Part shown: piece after piece, positions 14,030 through 22,525 of the stretch
Numbering within the stretch: position 1 is the stretch's first letter
How the letters are laid out: each line of letters opens with the position of its first letter
Assembly (NCBI GenBank): GCA_002449575.1
Contig: DJXC01000149.1
Coordinates: forward strand, 1 to 22,784
Length of the DNA stretch: 22,784 nt
Origin: Ruminococcus sp. UBA7014
GTDB taxonomy: Bacteria > Bacillota > Clostridia > Oscillospirales > Ruminococcaceae
Direction: 5' to 3'
Program-made: the position numbers and the translations under genes
The notes under the pieces: generated by a model
What the model was told of the DNA's origin: nothing
Seen by the model: only the letters and a program-made list of their open reading frames with translations
Databases searched by the model: none

Positions 14030-14075
14030 TATCTTAATCAGAAATTTATTTTTGTTTGAAGGAGTGATAAGCCCT

Positions 14076-14549
14076 ATGGCTATCAGAAAGATTGTCACAA
14101 AAGATGACCCGGTTTTACATGCAAAATGTAAGCCAGTAGAAAAATTTGATGAGAAACTCTGGCAGCTTCTCGAAGATATGAAAGAAACACTCCATCAGGC
14201 GCAGGGTGTCGGTCTTGCAGCACCGCAAGTCGGTGTGCGCCGCCGGATTGCTGTGATTGATGTTGATGACGAAAACGGTGTGATTGAGCTAATCAATCCC
14301 GTAATTCTCAAATCTAGCGGAAAACAGCGTGATGTCGAAGGCTGTCTTTCCTGCCCTGACCAGTGGGGCTATGTTGTCCGCCCTAACAAATGCACTGTAA
14401 AAGCACAGAACCGCAACGGCGAATTTTTTGAATTGCAGCTTGAAGGACTCGGCTGCCGCTGTGCCTGCCATGAAATTGACCATCTCGATGGAAAATTATT
14501 CCTCGAACTGGTTGACGAATTTGTGGAAATTTCCGAAGAGGAGGCATAA
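14076..14549 (+). CDS. def: Peptide deformylase
   Basis: A 157-aa metalloenzyme that removes the formyl group from the N-terminal Met of new proteins. The three motifs are present: GVGLAAPQ (44-51), EGCLS (88-92, metal ligand C90) and HEIDHLDG (132-139, ligands H132 and H136, catalytic E133). After EGCLS it reads CPDQWGYV in place of the usual VPG-type segment, a variation near the active site. ATG 14076 with AAGGAG 11 nt upstream is used; a longer frame from TTG 14052 is not supported. The acidic tail EISEEEA contains the GAGGAGG sequence that probably serves fmt, 7 nt downstream. Confidence 0.96.
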   Translation: MAIRKIVTKDDPVLHAKCKPVEKFDEKLWQLLEDMKETLHQAQGVGLAAPQVGVRRRIAVIDVDDENGVIELINPVILKSSGKQRDVEGCLSCPDQWGYVVRPNKCTVKAQNRNGEFFELQLEGLGCRCACHEIDHLDGKLFLELVDEFVEISEEEA

Positions 14550-14556
14550 ACTGTAA

Positions 14557-15483
14557 ATGAAGATTGTATTTATGGGTACGCCTGATTTCGCTGTCCCGTG
14601 CCTGAAAAAATTAGCTGTGGAAACGGAAGTCGCTGCTGTGTTTACACAGCCTGACAAGCCTAACGGACGGAAAATGAAATTACAGTTTTCTCCTGTCAAG
14701 AAAGCAGCACAGGAAAACGGCATTTCCGTATTTCAGCCGACTTCCCTCCGCAAAGGCGAAGATGCTGAAAAATCTCTCGAAATTCTGAAAAAAATTCAGC
14801 CGGACTGTATTGTTGTTGCAGCTTATGGACAGATTCTTCCGAAAGAAATTCTGGAACTGCCGAAATATGGCTGTATTAATATTCATGCATCTTTGTTGCC
14901 GAAATATCGTGGTGCTGCCCCCATTCAGCATTGTATCCTGAACGGCGAGACTGAAACTGGGGTGACTATCATGCAGATGGCAGAGGGGCTTGACACAGGT
15001 GATATGCTCATGAAACGAAGCATTCCCATCAGCGAAAATGAAATCGCTGAAGAACTGCATGACCGCCTTTCACAGCTTGGTGCAGAAATGATTCTGCCGG
15101 CTCTCGAAGGTCTGGAAAATGGCACACTCACACCAGAAAAACAAAATGATGCAGATTCCTGTTATGCTTCCATGATTCGGAAAGAAATGTCTGCTCTTGA
15201 CTTCACAAAACCGGCAGAAGAATTACACCGTATTATCTGCGGTCTGACAGGTTTTACCAGACTTGGCGGAAAACGACTGAAAGTCATTCGTGCGCTGGTC
15301 TGTGACGGCAAGCCGGATGCTCCTTGCGGTTCTGTCATTGACGAAAATCAGTTTATAGTACAATGTGGCGGAAATACCGGAATTCAGTTTACAGAAGTCC
15401 AGCTTGAAGGCAGCAGAAGAATGCCTGCCAAGGAGTTCCTGAAAGGCAAAAAACTCGAAAATGGTCAGATGTTAGGCGAATGA
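14557..15483 (+). CDS. fmt: Methionyl-tRNA formyltransferase
   Basis: A 308-aa enzyme that formylates initiator Met-tRNA using 10-formyltetrahydrofolate. It begins MKIVFMGTPDFAVPCL. Catalytic residues N108, H110 and D146 are seen in GCINIHASLLPKYRGAAPIQ and GLDTGDM. A C-terminal tRNA-binding domain follows (about 205-308). It works opposite to def, the gene directly upstream, and the pair is conserved across bacteria. The stop overlaps the rsmB start by 4 nt. Length and motifs are normal. Confidence 0.97.
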   Translation: MKIVFMGTPDFAVPCLKKLAVETEVAAVFTQPDKPNGRKMKLQFSPVKKAAQENGISVFQPTSLRKGEDAEKSLEILKKIQPDCIVVAAYGQILPKEILELPKYGCINIHASLLPKYRGAAPIQHCILNGETETGVTIMQMAEGLDTGDMLMKRSIPISENEIAEELHDRLSQLGAEMILPALEGLENGTLTPEKQNDADSCYASMIRKEMSALDFTKPAEELHRIICGLTGFTRLGGKRLKVIRALVCDGKPDAPCGSVIDENQFIVQCGGNTGIQFTEVQLEGSRRMPAKEFLKGKKLENGQMLGE

Positions 15484-16766
15484 ACAGCGCAAGAGAAACA
15501 GCAGTCAAACTGCTGATAAAAACTTTTGAGGAAAATAGCTATTCCCATCTGCTGCTGCATCATGCACTGGCAGATTCCGGACTTTCCGTACAGGAAAAAG
15601 CTTTCTGTACACAGCTTTATTATGGTGTAACAGAACGTCTTCTGACACTAGAACACCTGCTGAAAAATTACAGTGACAAAAAAACGGAAAAACTTGATAT
15701 TCCTGTGAAATATATTTTATATCTGGGCTTTTACCAGATGAAATACTGTGACAGTATTCCGGACAGTGCTGCTGTCAATGAAAGTGTAAAGCTTGCCGGA
15801 CGATTCCGGAAAAAAAGTGCTTCTGGATTTATCAACGCTGTCCTGAGAAAATTTCAGCGTTCTGGAAAAGAAATTCCATTGACCGGAAATCCGTTGCTGG
15901 ATATGCAGATTCAGTATTCTGCTCCGGCAGAACTGATACAGAACGTCACGGAAGAACATGGCAGAGAATTTGCACAGGCTTTCTTTGCAGACAGCCTTCG
16001 CCCTCCGCCTTGTGTGATTCGTGTCAATCCTCTGAAATCAGAAAAAAATGCTTTACAGGAATTGCATCCGGAATCTCTTGTATTTTCTGAACAGGCTTTT
16101 CAGGTGCAGGCGGCAGATGTTACACAGACAGAAGCTTTCCGGAAGGGATTGTTTCATGTACAGGATTCCGCTTCACAGCTCTGCTGTCAGATACTTGACC
16201 CGCAGCCCGGTGAAACTGTTCTGGATATGTGTGCTGCTCCCGGCGGAAAAACGTTCACAATTGCCGAACTGATGCAGAATCAGGGGAATGTCTATGCATT
16301 TGACCTGCATCCCCACAGAGTCAGGCTGATTCAGGACGGTGCAGAAAGATTAGGGCTGTCCTGTGTGCATACAGGGGTACAGAATGCGGCACAATATCAG
16401 AAGGATATGCCTGCTGCGGACAGAATTCTCTGTGATGTACCCTGTTCCGGATTTGGTGTTATCCGGCGCAAACCGGAAATCAAATATAAATCTCTGGAAA
16501 GTTTTGCAGAACTCCCGGAATTACAGTACCAGATTCTGGAAACTGCTGCAAGATATCTGAAATCCGGCGGCATTCTGGTCTATTCGACCTGTACTATACT
16601 CCGGCGGGAAAATGAAGAAGTTGTTCAGAAATTTCTGAATGCACACCCGGAATTTGAAACTGTTCCTTTTCTGGAATATGCTGACGGCTGGCAGACATTT
16701 TCGCCGGCATATCAGAACTGTGATGGTTTTTTTGCCGCAAAACTCCGCAGAAAGGCTGATGACTGA
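15480..16766 (+). CDS. rsmB: 16S rRNA m5C967 methyltransferase RsmB
   Basis: A 428-aa protein with an N-terminal NusB-like RNA-binding domain (about 1-130) and a SAM-dependent methyltransferase domain. Visible motifs are the SAM loop DMCAAPGGKT (249-258), the PCSG catalytic loop (321-324, C322) and STC (369-371, C371), the two cysteines used by RNA m5C methyltransferases. ATG 15480 overlaps the fmt stop. Also known as Sun or YloM. It methylates 16S rRNA C967 (E. coli numbering) in the small subunit. Length is normal. Confidence 0.95.
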   Translation: MNSARETAVKLLIKTFEENSYSHLLLHHALADSGLSVQEKAFCTQLYYGVTERLLTLEHLLKNYSDKKTEKLDIPVKYILYLGFYQMKYCDSIPDSAAVNESVKLAGRFRKKSASGFINAVLRKFQRSGKEIPLTGNPLLDMQIQYSAPAELIQNVTEEHGREFAQAFFADSLRPPPCVIRVNPLKSEKNALQELHPESLVFSEQAFQVQAADVTQTEAFRKGLFHVQDSASQLCCQILDPQPGETVLDMCAAPGGKTFTIAELMQNQGNVYAFDLHPHRVRLIQDGAERLGLSCVHTGVQNAAQYQKDMPAADRILCDVPCSGFGVIRRKPEIKYKSLESFAELPELQYQILETAARYLKSGGILVYSTCTILRRENEEVVQKFLNAHPEFETVPFLEYADGWQTFSPAYQNCDGFFAAKLRRKADD

Positions 16767-17811
16767 TAAAATGAAAGATATTCTTTCCATGACTCTGCCG
16801 GAATTGCAGGAGGCTGTACAGGCACTGCATGAGCCAAAATTCCGTGCAGCGCAGATTTATCACTGGCTGCATGTCCGTAAAGTGACGGATTTTGCACAGA
16901 TGACGGATTTATCCTCGTCATTTCGTATAAAATTACAGGAAGAGTTTTGTATAAAAAGACTATTTATTGCAAGAAAGCTTGCATCTTCTATGGATGATAC
17001 TGTAAAATATTTATATCAGCTTCCGGACGGTCAGCATGTCGAAACTGTACTCATGCATTATCAGCATGGCTGGCGGCTTTGCATCTCGACACAGGTCGGC
17101 TGCAAAATGGGCTGTCAGTTCTGTGCTTCTACTATTGCGGGCTATGTCCGGAATCTGGAAGTTTCTGAAATGCTGCTCCAGATTGACGAAACAGAACGGG
17201 ATGCAGGTATCAGCATTTCCGGTCTTGTCTTGATGGGTATCGGCGAACCGCTGGATAATTTTGAAAATGTCCTCCGGTTTCTGGAAATGCTTTCTGACCC
17301 GAAGGGCAGGACAATGAGCCTTCGGAATGTAACACTTTCTACTTGTGGCATTGTTCCGAAAATCCGTGAGCTTGCTGAACGGAAAACAGGGCTGACACTT
17401 GCAGTTTCCCTGCACCAGCCGGACAATCAGAGCCGCAGCCGGGTGATGCCCGTCAACAGACGGTATCCGCTGCCCGAACTGATGGAAGCTTGTCAGTATT
17501 ATTTTGCCATGACCGGACGGCGTGTTACCTATGAATATGCCATCATGGAAGGCGAAAATGACAGCTTGGAAGATGCCCGGAAACTCGCCGGACTGCTGAG
17601 ACATCAGCAAGCACATGTGAATCTGATTCCTGTCAATGCTGTGAAGGAAAGAAACTTTCATGCTGACAGGCAGGCAGCTCAGAAATTTATGCAGTATCTG
17701 GAAAAATTAGGCATTCATGCTACTGTCAGGCGCACGCTTGGCAGTGATATTCAAGCCGCCTGCGGACAGCTCCGGCATGAAGCTGCCCTCGCAGAAACAG
17801 GAGAGGAGTGA
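16759..17811 (+). CDS. rlmN: Dual-specificity 23S rRNA / tRNA adenine-C2 methyltransferase RlmN
   Basis: A 350-aa radical SAM enzyme that adds a methyl to C2 of A2503 in 23S rRNA and of A37 in some tRNAs. The iron-sulfur triad C115-x3-C119-x2-C122 is seen in QVGCKMGCQFCAST, and the methyl-carrying Cys is C335 (IQAACGQL). GIGEPLDNFENV and LAVSLHQPDNQSRSRVMPVN are further family blocks. The start is uncertain between ATG 16759, which overlaps the rsmB stop and has AAAGG only 3 nt upstream, and ATG 16771. An open frame reaching further upstream runs inside rsmB and is not family-like. Intact and of normal length. Confidence 0.94.
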   Translation: MTDKMKDILSMTLPELQEAVQALHEPKFRAAQIYHWLHVRKVTDFAQMTDLSSSFRIKLQEEFCIKRLFIARKLASSMDDTVKYLYQLPDGQHVETVLMHYQHGWRLCISTQVGCKMGCQFCASTIAGYVRNLEVSEMLLQIDETERDAGISISGLVLMGIGEPLDNFENVLRFLEMLSDPKGRTMSLRNVTLSTCGIVPKIRELAERKTGLTLAVSLHQPDNQSRSRVMPVNRRYPLPELMEACQYYFAMTGRRVTYEYAIMEGENDSLEDARKLAGLLRHQQAHVNLIPVNAVKERNFHADRQAAQKFMQYLEKLGIHATVRRTLGSDIQAACGQLRHEAALAETGEE

Positions 17812-17816
17812 TAGAA

Positions 17817-18542
17817 TTGCGATGTGCAACCGCAACAGATGTCGGTTTGATTCGTGATGAAAATCAGGATGAAGTACTGGCAAAAGAATATCAGGGCTGT
17901 ATTCTTGCTGCTGTCTGTGACGGTATGGGCGGAGAAAACAGCGGCAGTCAGGCAAGTCAGCTTGCTGTGCGTGAGATATTTGACCATTTTTCCGCCGGAT
18001 ATGAACCGGATATAAATGCTGAGGCTCTCCGTGCATTGATGCTTTCATCTGTATCAGCAGCAAATACTGTCATCTATTCTACTGCAAGAATGGATTATCA
18101 AAGTTATGGCATGGGTACAACCTGTGTGATGGCATTTGCCGAACCCGGCTGGCTTTCAATTGTCAATGTCGGTGACAGCAGGGCATATCTGGTGGAAGAC
18201 GGTCAGCTCCGTCAGCTTACCAGCGACCATACTGTCGTAAATCTGCTATATCAGCAGGGAAAAATTGAACTGGAAGAGATGGACGACCATCCGCAGCGGA
18301 ATATGCTCACCAGAGCAGTCGGCGTGGAACGTATTGTCAGACCGGATTATTATCATATTCCATGTGGCGAAGAGTTCATGCTTCTGCTTTGTTCTGACGG
18401 GCTGTCAAGTTACTGTTCTGAAGAAGAAATGATGGAAGTCATACAGACAAGTTCTTTCGCAGCAATGCCGCAGAATCTTGTCAATCTGGCATTGTCAAAG
18501 GGCGGCAGGGATAATATTTCTCTGGCGATTATCACAAACTAG
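17817..18542 (+). CDS. prpC: PP2C-type serine/threonine phosphatase (PrpC/Stp)
   Basis: A 241-aa metal-dependent phosphatase that reverses phosphorylation by the PASTA kinase encoded next. Motifs: RDENQD (13-18), CDGMGG (34-39), GMGTT, VGDSRAYL, SDGLS and GGRDN near the end, which together supply the Asp ligands for the metals. The start is probably TTG 17817, because GAGGAG (17803-17808) is 8 nt upstream. The in-frame GTG at 17808 is part of that sequence and overlaps the rlmN stop. No signal peptide or membrane segment; cytoplasmic. Confidence 0.95.
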   Translation: MRCATATDVGLIRDENQDEVLAKEYQGCILAAVCDGMGGENSGSQASQLAVREIFDHFSAGYEPDINAEALRALMLSSVSAANTVIYSTARMDYQSYGMGTTCVMAFAEPGWLSIVNVGDSRAYLVEDGQLRQLTSDHTVVNLLYQQGKIELEEMDDHPQRNMLTRAVGVERIVRPDYYHIPCGEEFMLLLCSDGLSSYCSEEEMMEVIQTSSFAAMPQNLVNLALSKGGRDNISLAIITN

Positions 18543-18584
18543 TTTCAAAAATTTTATTTTAAAATAAATTTGGAGGCACAACGA

Positions 18585-20957
18585 ATGGATAAGTACATTG
18601 GTAAAAAACTCGACGGCAGATATGAAATCACGGAGCTGATAGGCGTCGGCGGTATGGCAGATGTCTACAAGGCAACGGATTTGATTGATAATAAAACAGT
18701 TGCCGTCAAAATCCTGAAAAGAGAATATGCAGAAAATGAAGAATTTCTGCGCCGTTTTCGGAATGAGTCCAAAATGGTGGCAGCACTTTCTCACCCGAAT
18801 ATCGTAAGAGTCTATGATGTCGGTTTTTCTGATAAATTACAGTTCATGGTGATGGAGTATATTGACGGCATTACTCTGAAAGAATATATTGATAATGAGA
18901 AAGTGCTGACATGGAAAGACTCTGTGCATTTTATTATTCAGGTACTTCGTGCGCTCCAGCACGCACATGACAAAGGAATCGTCCACAGAGATATTAAACC
19001 TCAGAATATTATGCTTTTTACGGACGGAACTATCAAAGTCATGGATTTCGGCATTGCCAAGTCTGCAAAGGAACAGGCGTACACTGCCACTGACCAGGCA
19101 ATCGGTACAGTATATTATATCAGCCCGGAACAGGCAAGAGGTGACGAGGTAGACGAAAAGAGTGATATTTATTCCGTTGGTGTGATGTTCTATGAAATGC
19201 TGACCGGTCAGAAGCCGTTCGATGCAGACAAGCCCATTTCTATTGCTGTAATGCATATGAACAATACGCCCCAGCGTCCCAGAGCCATCAATCCTGATAT
19301 TCCTGCCGGTCTGGAAGAAATTATTCTCCGTGCTATGGAAAAAGACCCCGAAAACCGCTATCAGACCGCTGCGGATATGATTAAGGATATTGAAAGTTTC
19401 AAGTCCAATCCGAATATGACATTTGGCTATTATGAAGAAGTGCAGGAAAAGTCCTCCAAGAAAAAAGCTTCTGATGCAGAAAAAACACAGTATGTCGCTT
19501 CTTATGATGATGATTATGATGACGATGACGAAGAAGATGACGATTATGACGAAGATGACGAAGAGTATGAAGATGAGGACGATGAAGAGTACGAAGATGA
19601 TGAGGATGAAGAAGCCGAAGACGATGACGATGAGGACGATGAGGACGATGACGAAGAGGAGGAAGAAGGAGAATCCCGTTCTTTGTTTATTCCCGTTATG
19701 ACGGCTGTTACAATTGCTTTTATCATAGTCGCTGTGTTCTTTATCCTGTGGCTTGTCAAGGGTGTACTGGATGACAGAGGTCAGGCAACACGGTATGAAA
19801 TGCCGAATCTTGTAGGTATGGATTACTATGAAGCCAAAGATGCTTATAATTATCTGGATATTCAGATTAATGAAACCGAAAATTCCACTTATGAGAAAGA
19901 TGTTATCTACTTCCAGGATGTGGCTGTCGGTGATGCTATTTCCAGCGGTCAGACCGTTTATGTTAATGTTTCTCTCGGTATCAGCATGGTAGAAGTACCA
20001 GATGTCAAGAACTATCACTTTGAATATGCTAAGAAGATTCTGGAACAGGAAGATTTCGTTATTCAGCAGAAATATGAAATGAGTTCCGAAGGCGTGGAAG
20101 CTTCTAAAGTTATCCGTACTGAACCCGCTGCCGGTGAACAGGCAGAAGCAGGGTCTACTATCATTGTTTATATCAGCCGTGGAGAAATTGATACCAATGT
20201 CGAAATTCAGAACCTGGTCGGCGATACACTGGAACATGCAAAGACACTTTGTGAATATTATGGACTGAAAGTTGTGACTCAGGAAGCACCTTCCACAGAA
20301 GAAGCCGGAGTGATTGTTGCTCAGAGCATTGAAGCCGGTCAGATGGTTCCTCCCGGAACAGAACTGACTCTCACTTACAGCAATGGTCAGGACCCGACTG
20401 GTATTGTACCGTTCTCCCTGACACTGCCTTCCAATGCAAGCGGACGTTTCGTGCTTGACTTCCTCGACAGCAATGGTACAACAATTGCTTACAGCAGTAC
20501 TATTAATGCTGCATTCTCCAATGGTACTGTCAATACACCGGTAGAAGGTACAGGCACACAGCAGCTTGTTGTTATCCTTAGCAACTATGCAACTAATCAG
20601 CAGGCTGAACTTGGTGTTTATAACTTCGATTTTATCAATGTAACTTATACCGCAGTGCGTGAAAACGTACAGGGTGCATTTGAAGCCGTTGGCGGTATCA
20701 ACCATCCGACAGAAGCTCCGGTTATCACAGAACCGCCTGTTGTCACTGACCCGATTATCGAAACTGCTGCACCGAACTATCAGGATGAACCGGCAGAAGT
20801 TCCGACAGAATTCAATTTTGAAACTGCTCCTAATCCGATTATCGAAGACCCGGAAGACAATGATGACAGCACTTCTGCAACAGAAACCAATGAGCCAGCA
20901 ACTGATGAAGACGGTCAGGCAATTGCTGACCCGAATCAGGATGCGCCCGAAGTATGA
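18585..20957 (+). CDS. prkC: PASTA-domain serine/threonine protein kinase (PrkC/Stk1)
   Basis: A 790-aa one-pass membrane kinase that senses cell-wall fragments or lipid II and controls growth, division and, in Bacillus, spore germination. The kinase domain (1-275) has GVGGMADV, K42, HRDIKPQN (134-141, D136), DFG (154-156) and an activation loop with TATDQAIGT. A run of Asp/Glu/Tyr (about 307-363) precedes the membrane helix (367-391). Three PASTA repeats follow (406-465, 469-533, 539-601), then an Ig-like or beta-rich region (605-690) and a Thr/Pro/Glu-rich tail (704-790). ATG 18585 has GGAGG 8 nt upstream. It follows prpC by 42 nt, and its stop overlaps the rsgA start. The acidic run is unusual for the family. 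Confidence 0.96.
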   Translation: MDKYIGKKLDGRYEITELIGVGGMADVYKATDLIDNKTVAVKILKREYAENEEFLRRFRNESKMVAALSHPNIVRVYDVGFSDKLQFMVMEYIDGITLKEYIDNEKVLTWKDSVHFIIQVLRALQHAHDKGIVHRDIKPQNIMLFTDGTIKVMDFGIAKSAKEQAYTATDQAIGTVYYISPEQARGDEVDEKSDIYSVGVMFYEMLTGQKPFDADKPISIAVMHMNNTPQRPRAINPDIPAGLEEIILRAMEKDPENRYQTAADMIKDIESFKSNPNMTFGYYEEVQEKSSKKKASDAEKTQYVASYDDDYDDDDEEDDDYDEDDEEYEDEDDEEYEDDEDEEAEDDDDEDDEDDDEEEEEGESRSLFIPVMTAVTIAFIIVAVFFILWLVKGVLDDRGQATRYEMPNLVGMDYYEAKDAYNYLDIQINETENSTYEKDVIYFQDVAVGDAISSGQTVYVNVSLGISMVEVPDVKNYHFEYAKKILEQEDFVIQQKYEMSSEGVEASKVIRTEPAAGEQAEAGSTIIVYISRGEIDTNVEIQNLVGDTLEHAKTLCEYYGLKVVTQEAPSTEEAGVIVAQSIEAGQMVPPGTELTLTYSNGQDPTGIVPFSLTLPSNASGRFVLDFLDSNGTTIAYSSTINAAFSNGTVNTPVEGTGTQQLVVILSNYATNQQAELGVYNFDFINVTYTAVRENVQGAFEAVGGINHPTEAPVITEPPVVTDPIIETAAPNYQDEPAEVPTEFNFETAPNPIIEDPEDNDDSTSATETNEPATDEDGQAIADPNQDAPEV
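19506..19673 (+). repeat. Low-complexity GAY/GAR codon run encoding the acidic linker of PrkC
   Basis: About 168 bp of almost only GAT, GAC, GAA, GAG and TAT/TAC codons. Synonymous codons are mixed, so it is not a perfect triplet microsatellite, but it is repetitive enough to allow slippage in 3-bp steps that keep the frame. It codes for residues 308-363 of PrkC. Confidence 0.85.
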
Positions 20958-21841
20958 TGACAGAACGTAACGTTTCGGAAGCCTATATTATCATTAAATC
21001 TGTCAGGGGACGCTACACTGTAGTGTCCCCTGATGGTATCCGGAAAGAATGCCCGGCACGGGGAATTCTGAGAAAAAAAGAACAAGAACCCTATGTTGGT
21101 GACTGGGTGCGGCTCGAACAGGATGTCATTGCTGAAGTGCTTCCGAGAAAAAATGAAATCATCCGTCCGCCGCTTGCCAATCTCGACCAGCTCTGCTTTG
21201 TGGTCTCAATGTGTGAACCACAGCCAAATTTAAGATTGTTGGATAAATTTATCGCAGTTTCTGCATATAAAAAAATTCAGCCGTTATTATTGCTGACAAA
21301 AATTGATTTGGCTTCTTATGAAGCAATTTATCAGTTATATAGTTCAATTCAGATTCCGATTCTCCCCGTAGATTATCAGAACCCCGAAACGCTTGCAGCC
21401 GTCCGGAAGGTTTTTCAAAATAAAGTCAGCGCACTGACAGGCAATTCTGGTGCAGGGAAATCTACTTTATTGAATGCCCTTGACCCAAATCTTGCAATTC
21501 CGACAGGGGAAATCAGCCAGAAACTCGGCAGGGGAAAACATACTACCAGACATGCACAGCTTTATCCGCTCAACAGCGGCGGCTATATTGCCGATACTCC
21601 CGGCTTTTCCACTTTTGATACGATGCGATATGCTGTTATCCGAAAAGAAGAACTTGCTGACTGTTTTGTCGAATTTGCTGCATATCAGAATCAGTGCCGT
21701 TTTCATGACTGTTCCCATACCTGTGAAAAAGGCTGTGCTGTTCTGGAAGCCGTCAAAGCCGGAAAGATTCCGGCAAGCCGTCATCAGAGTTACTGCGATA
21801 TGTACGAAGAAGCAAAACAAATCAAGGAGTGGGAACTATGA
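20954..21841 (+). CDS. rsgA: Small ribosomal subunit GTPase RsgA (YjeQ/CpgA)
   Basis: A 295-aa circularly permuted GTPase that tests late 30S subunits. It has an N-terminal OB fold (about 10-65), then G motifs in permuted order: TKID (115-118, G4), GNSGAGKST (163-171, G1), GRGKHTT (192-198, G2) and DTPG (214-217, G3). The C-terminal zinc site is C248, C253, H255 and C261. ATG 20954 overlaps the prkC stop (ATGA); ATG 20957 is an alternative. In B. subtilis the homologue CpgA (YloQ) is phosphorylated by PrkC, and the linkage here fits that. rpe, which follows in B. subtilis, is missing. Confidence 0.96.
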   Translation: MMTERNVSEAYIIIKSVRGRYTVVSPDGIRKECPARGILRKKEQEPYVGDWVRLEQDVIAEVLPRKNEIIRPPLANLDQLCFVVSMCEPQPNLRLLDKFIAVSAYKKIQPLLLLTKIDLASYEAIYQLYSSIQIPILPVDYQNPETLAAVRKVFQNKVSALTGNSGAGKSTLLNALDPNLAIPTGEISQKLGRGKHTTRHAQLYPLNSGGYIADTPGFSTFDTMRYAVIRKEELADCFVEFAAYQNQCRFHDCSHTCEKGCAVLEAVKAGKIPASRHQSYCDMYEEAKQIKEWEL

Positions 21842-22461
21842 AAACTTGTGTAATTCTCGCCGGAGGAGATGTCAGCGAAAAAATTATGATTCATGAAGAT
21901 GAAATGCTGATTTGTGCAGACAGTGGCTATCGTCACGCACTGGCGCAAAATCTGAATCCGGATATTCTGATTGGTGATTTCGATTCCTATACAGAAACAC
22001 TTCCGGAACATGTGCCTGTTGTGCGCTATCCAGCTGTGAAAGATGTTTCTGATACATGGGCTTGTATGGAGTATGCGCAAGAAAATGGCTTTGAGAATTT
22101 TAAAATCTATGGTGCATTTGGTGGTGACAGAATTGACCATAGTATTGCTAATTTGCAGATGCTCCGGAAAATTGCCGAAGAAAATCTGAATGCAGTGCTG
22201 TATTATAGAAAACAGATACTTACAAATCTGAATGCCGGAGAAACAGATTATCTGATTCCGGATTTCTGCTCTTATTTTTCGCTGTTTGCGCTTTCGGAAG
22301 TCTGCCGGGGTGTGACAATTACAGGCGCAAAATATCCGCTTGAAAATGCAGAACTGAAAAATTTGTTTCCACTAGGATTGAGTAATGAAGTCAGTACGCC
22401 AGCCGGGGCTTATGTTTCTGTAAAGGAAGGAAATCTGCTGCTTGTGATGACGAAAAAATAA
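21838..22461 (+). CDS. thiN: Thiamine pyrophosphokinase
   Basis: A 207-aa enzyme that converts thiamine and ATP to thiamine diphosphate. Motifs: CADSG (26-30), LIGDFDS (44-50), KDVSDT (68-73) and GAFGGDRIDHSIANL (92-106), where the usual GGRxDH carries an extra Asp before the Arg. SNEVS near the C-terminus belongs to the thiamine-binding part. ATG 21838 overlaps the rsgA stop, with AAGGAG (21824-21829) 8 nt upstream. Cytoplasmic. Confidence 0.93.
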   Translation: MKTCVILAGGDVSEKIMIHEDEMLICADSGYRHALAQNLNPDILIGDFDSYTETLPEHVPVVRYPAVKDVSDTWACMEYAQENGFENFKIYGAFGGDRIDHSIANLQMLRKIAEENLNAVLYYRKQILTNLNAGETDYLIPDFCSYFSLFALSEVCRGVTITGAKYPLENAELKNLFPLGLSNEVSTPAGAYVSVKEGNLLLVMTKK

Positions 22462-22464
22462 TTT

Positions 22465-22493
22465 GTCACAAAAATCCTGATTCTGCATAAGAT
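22465..22493 (+). promoter_or_regulatory. Possible sporulation (sigma-E-like) promoter of spoVM
   Basis: GTCACAAA (22465-22472), 13 bp, CATAAGAT (22486-22493) resembles the sigma-E pattern (GTMATAWT, 13-14 bp, CATACANT) with several mismatches. B. subtilis spoVM is a mother-cell gene. A TATACT at 22493-22498 lacks a -35 at normal spacing. Weak evidence; placement is the main support. Confidence 0.35.
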
Positions 22494-22525
22494 ATACTAT
22501 AACTGAATTCAGGAGGGATTTACTT

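Noticed and set aside
18837..20705. 622-aa open frame on the minus strand
   Set aside because: It is antisense to prkC, whose kinase and PASTA motifs are complete. The long frame comes from codon bias and the GAY/GAR run; its protein has no domain and no ribosome binding site.
22463..22498. Sigma-A promoter TTGTCA...TATACT before spoVM
   Set aside because: The spacer is 24 bp, too long for a sigma-A promoter; the sigma-E-like reading fits slightly better but is also weak.
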